Assembly: GCA_029932675.1 (NCBI GenBank)
Contig: JAOZPP010000078.1
Location: 1-7,121 of the forward strand
Source: a bacterium
GTDB taxonomy: Bacteria; SM23-81; DAOVCL01
Reading direction: 5' to 3'
DNA: 7,121 nt
The notes under the pieces were generated by a model, which saw nothing but the letters and a program-made list of their open reading frames with translations, had not been told where the DNA came from and made no database searches. This document shows positions 6,713 through 7,121 of this stretch, in pieces. The position numbers and the translations under genes were made by a program. Positions within the stretch are counted from its first letter, which is position 1, and each line of letters opens with the position of its first letter.

Positions 6713-6835
6713 TGTAAACTTTTCGGAAGTTTACAGAAGTGTAAACGAAAAATTTTCCACTTGTAACCCCTTTAAAAACAGAGGATTGGAAAATGGAGGG
6801 TTTACAGTTCAACTTTGAGTTTACAAAAGTTTACA
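6713..6835 (+). promoter_or_regulatory. Cluster of six GTTTACA/TGTAAAC sites, likely enhancer (UAS) of the sigma-54 promoter
   Basis: Heptamers lie at 6713-6719 (TGTAAAC), 6729-6735 (GTTTACA), 6740-6746 (TGTAAAC), 6800-6806, 6819-6825 and 6829-6835 (all GTTTACA). The first two form a perfect inverted repeat with 9-bp arms, TGTAAACTT and AAGTTTACA, around TTCGG (6713-6735). The second and third form another, with 7-bp arms around GAAG (6729-6746). The last two are 10 bp apart, one helical turn. The cluster lies about 115-240 bp before the predicted start of the 6924 promoter, the usual place for enhancer-binding activators, and dyads suit a Fis-type dimer. The neighbouring regulator is the natural candidate binder, but binding is inferred. 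Confidence 0.65.
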
Positions 6836-6890
6836 GTAAATCATTACCGCAGGGGTTTGGGGCAGATTTTGTAACTACTTGTGACATAAG

Positions 6891-6922
6891 CCACTTAGGA
6901 ATTTTGCCTAAGTGGTTTTTTT
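6891..6922 (+). terminator. Rho-independent terminator shielding the sigma-54 promoter
   Basis: CCACTTAGG (6891-6899) and CCTAAGTGG (6907-6915) form a perfect 9-bp stem around AATTTTG, followed by seven T residues (6916-6922). It ends 1 bp before the -24 box, so any transcript arriving from the enhancer region is stopped and the downstream gene is left under sigma-54 control. Confidence 0.85.
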
Positions 6923-6923
6923 G

Positions 6924-6938
6924 TGGCACGGAATTTGC
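6924..6938 (+). promoter_or_regulatory. Sigma-54 (-24/-12) promoter reading off the right edge
   Basis: TGGCACGGAATTTGC matches the consensus TGGCACG-N4-TTGC at every conserved base. The -24 GG (6925-6926) and -12 GC (6937-6938) are separated by exactly 10 bp. The predicted start is near 6950. Such a promoter is silent without an AAA+ activator, and one is encoded 470 bp upstream. The regulated gene starts beyond 7121 or very near the edge. Confidence 0.88.
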
Positions 6939-6949
6939 GAATATAAATT

Positions 6950-7121
6950 ATAGTGGGTTATCTTGCTACCCGTAGCTTTGGCAGTCAAGGGATAAGCTTG
7001 TCCCCCCCACTCTATCCAGAGTGGAAAAATATAATGCTGGTCTCTTGCCTACATACTTATAAATTCCTTGCTTAAGCGTCACATTGTTGATAATTTTCCA
7101 GGGTCCCAGGTTAAAGGGAAG
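6950..7121 (+). other. Leader of the sigma-54-controlled transcript, no gene start seen
   Basis: From the predicted start to the window end I see no coding region with a convincing start, so the leader is at least about 170 nt. It contains a near-perfect 16-bp palindrome at 6989-7004 (GGGATAAGCTTGTCCC, one mismatch or T-G wobble) and a CCACTC (7007-7012) to GAGTGG (7019-7024) hairpin with loop TATCCA, followed by an A-rich run. Smaller pairings (GGGT 6955-6958 with ACCC 6968-6971) may add to it. It matches no riboswitch class I can name. Confidence 0.4.

Noticed and set aside
6713-6835. CRISPR array or plasmid-type iterons
   Set aside because: The repeated unit is only 7-9 bp, in both orientations and with uneven spacing. 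There is no DnaA box or replication gene, and the position before a sigma-54 promoter favours an enhancer.
6793-6975. 60-codon plus-strand frame with a weak AGAGGA upstream
   Set aside because: It runs through three of the heptamer sites, the terminator at 6891-6922 and the sigma-54 promoter, which explain the sequence better than a protein does.
6950-7121. Cyclic-di-GMP (GEMM-type) riboswitch in the leader of the sigma-54 transcript
   Set aside because: An HD-GYP gene is nearby, so I looked for the class, but the conserved GEMM core sequences are not visible.

Overview
The window is bacterial. It has Shine-Dalgarno-led genes, TTGACA/TATAAT-type promoters, rho-independent terminators and one textbook -24/-12 (sigma-54) promoter. 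Moderate GC, heavy use of AGG arginine codons in the large regulator, a type II toxin-antitoxin pair, and several hairpin-type dispersed repeats suggest an environmental, probably uncultivated anaerobic lineage. I cannot name the phylum from this sequence alone.

Layout: (1) Positions 1-660 hold no convincing large gene. There is a strong sigma-70-like promoter (62-90), a nested hairpin (343-375), a possible 19-residue peptide frame (404-463) and a dispersed-repeat block (538-642). (2) Positions 678-1180 carry an antitoxin and a RelE/YafQ-type toxin overlapping by ATGA. (3) Positions 1250-2563 encode a membrane-anchored HD-GYP protein, a likely cyclic-di-GMP phosphodiesterase with one altered metal-ligand position. 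(4) Positions 2564-3300 are gene-free, with two sigma-70-like promoters (2612-2641, 3015-3043), three hairpin repeats and a structured leader (3131-3246). (5) Positions 3305-6456 form a two-gene unit: a small protein with a signal peptide, then a large TPR-GAF-AAA+-Fis sigma-54 activator, closed by a strong terminator (6494-6529). (6) Positions 6530-7121 are gene-free but regulatory: six GTTTACA/TGTAAAC heptamers within 123 bp, a terminator (6891-6922), and immediately after it a perfect -24/-12 promoter (6924-6938) reading out of the window.

Working model (inference): the leader-controlled unit makes an exported small protein and a cytoplasmic TPR-sensing activator. The activator binds the GTTTACA cluster about 115-240 bp upstream of the predicted start site and drives the sigma-54 promoter of a gene just beyond the right edge. 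The same heptamer occurs just after the start site of the activator's own promoter, which suggests autoregulation. A small exported protein encoded directly upstream of a TPR-domain regulator recalls Gram-positive RRNPP peptide signalling, but here the output is a sigma-54 activator. This is the most interesting candidate system in the window. The peptide-sensing step is not shown by the sequence.
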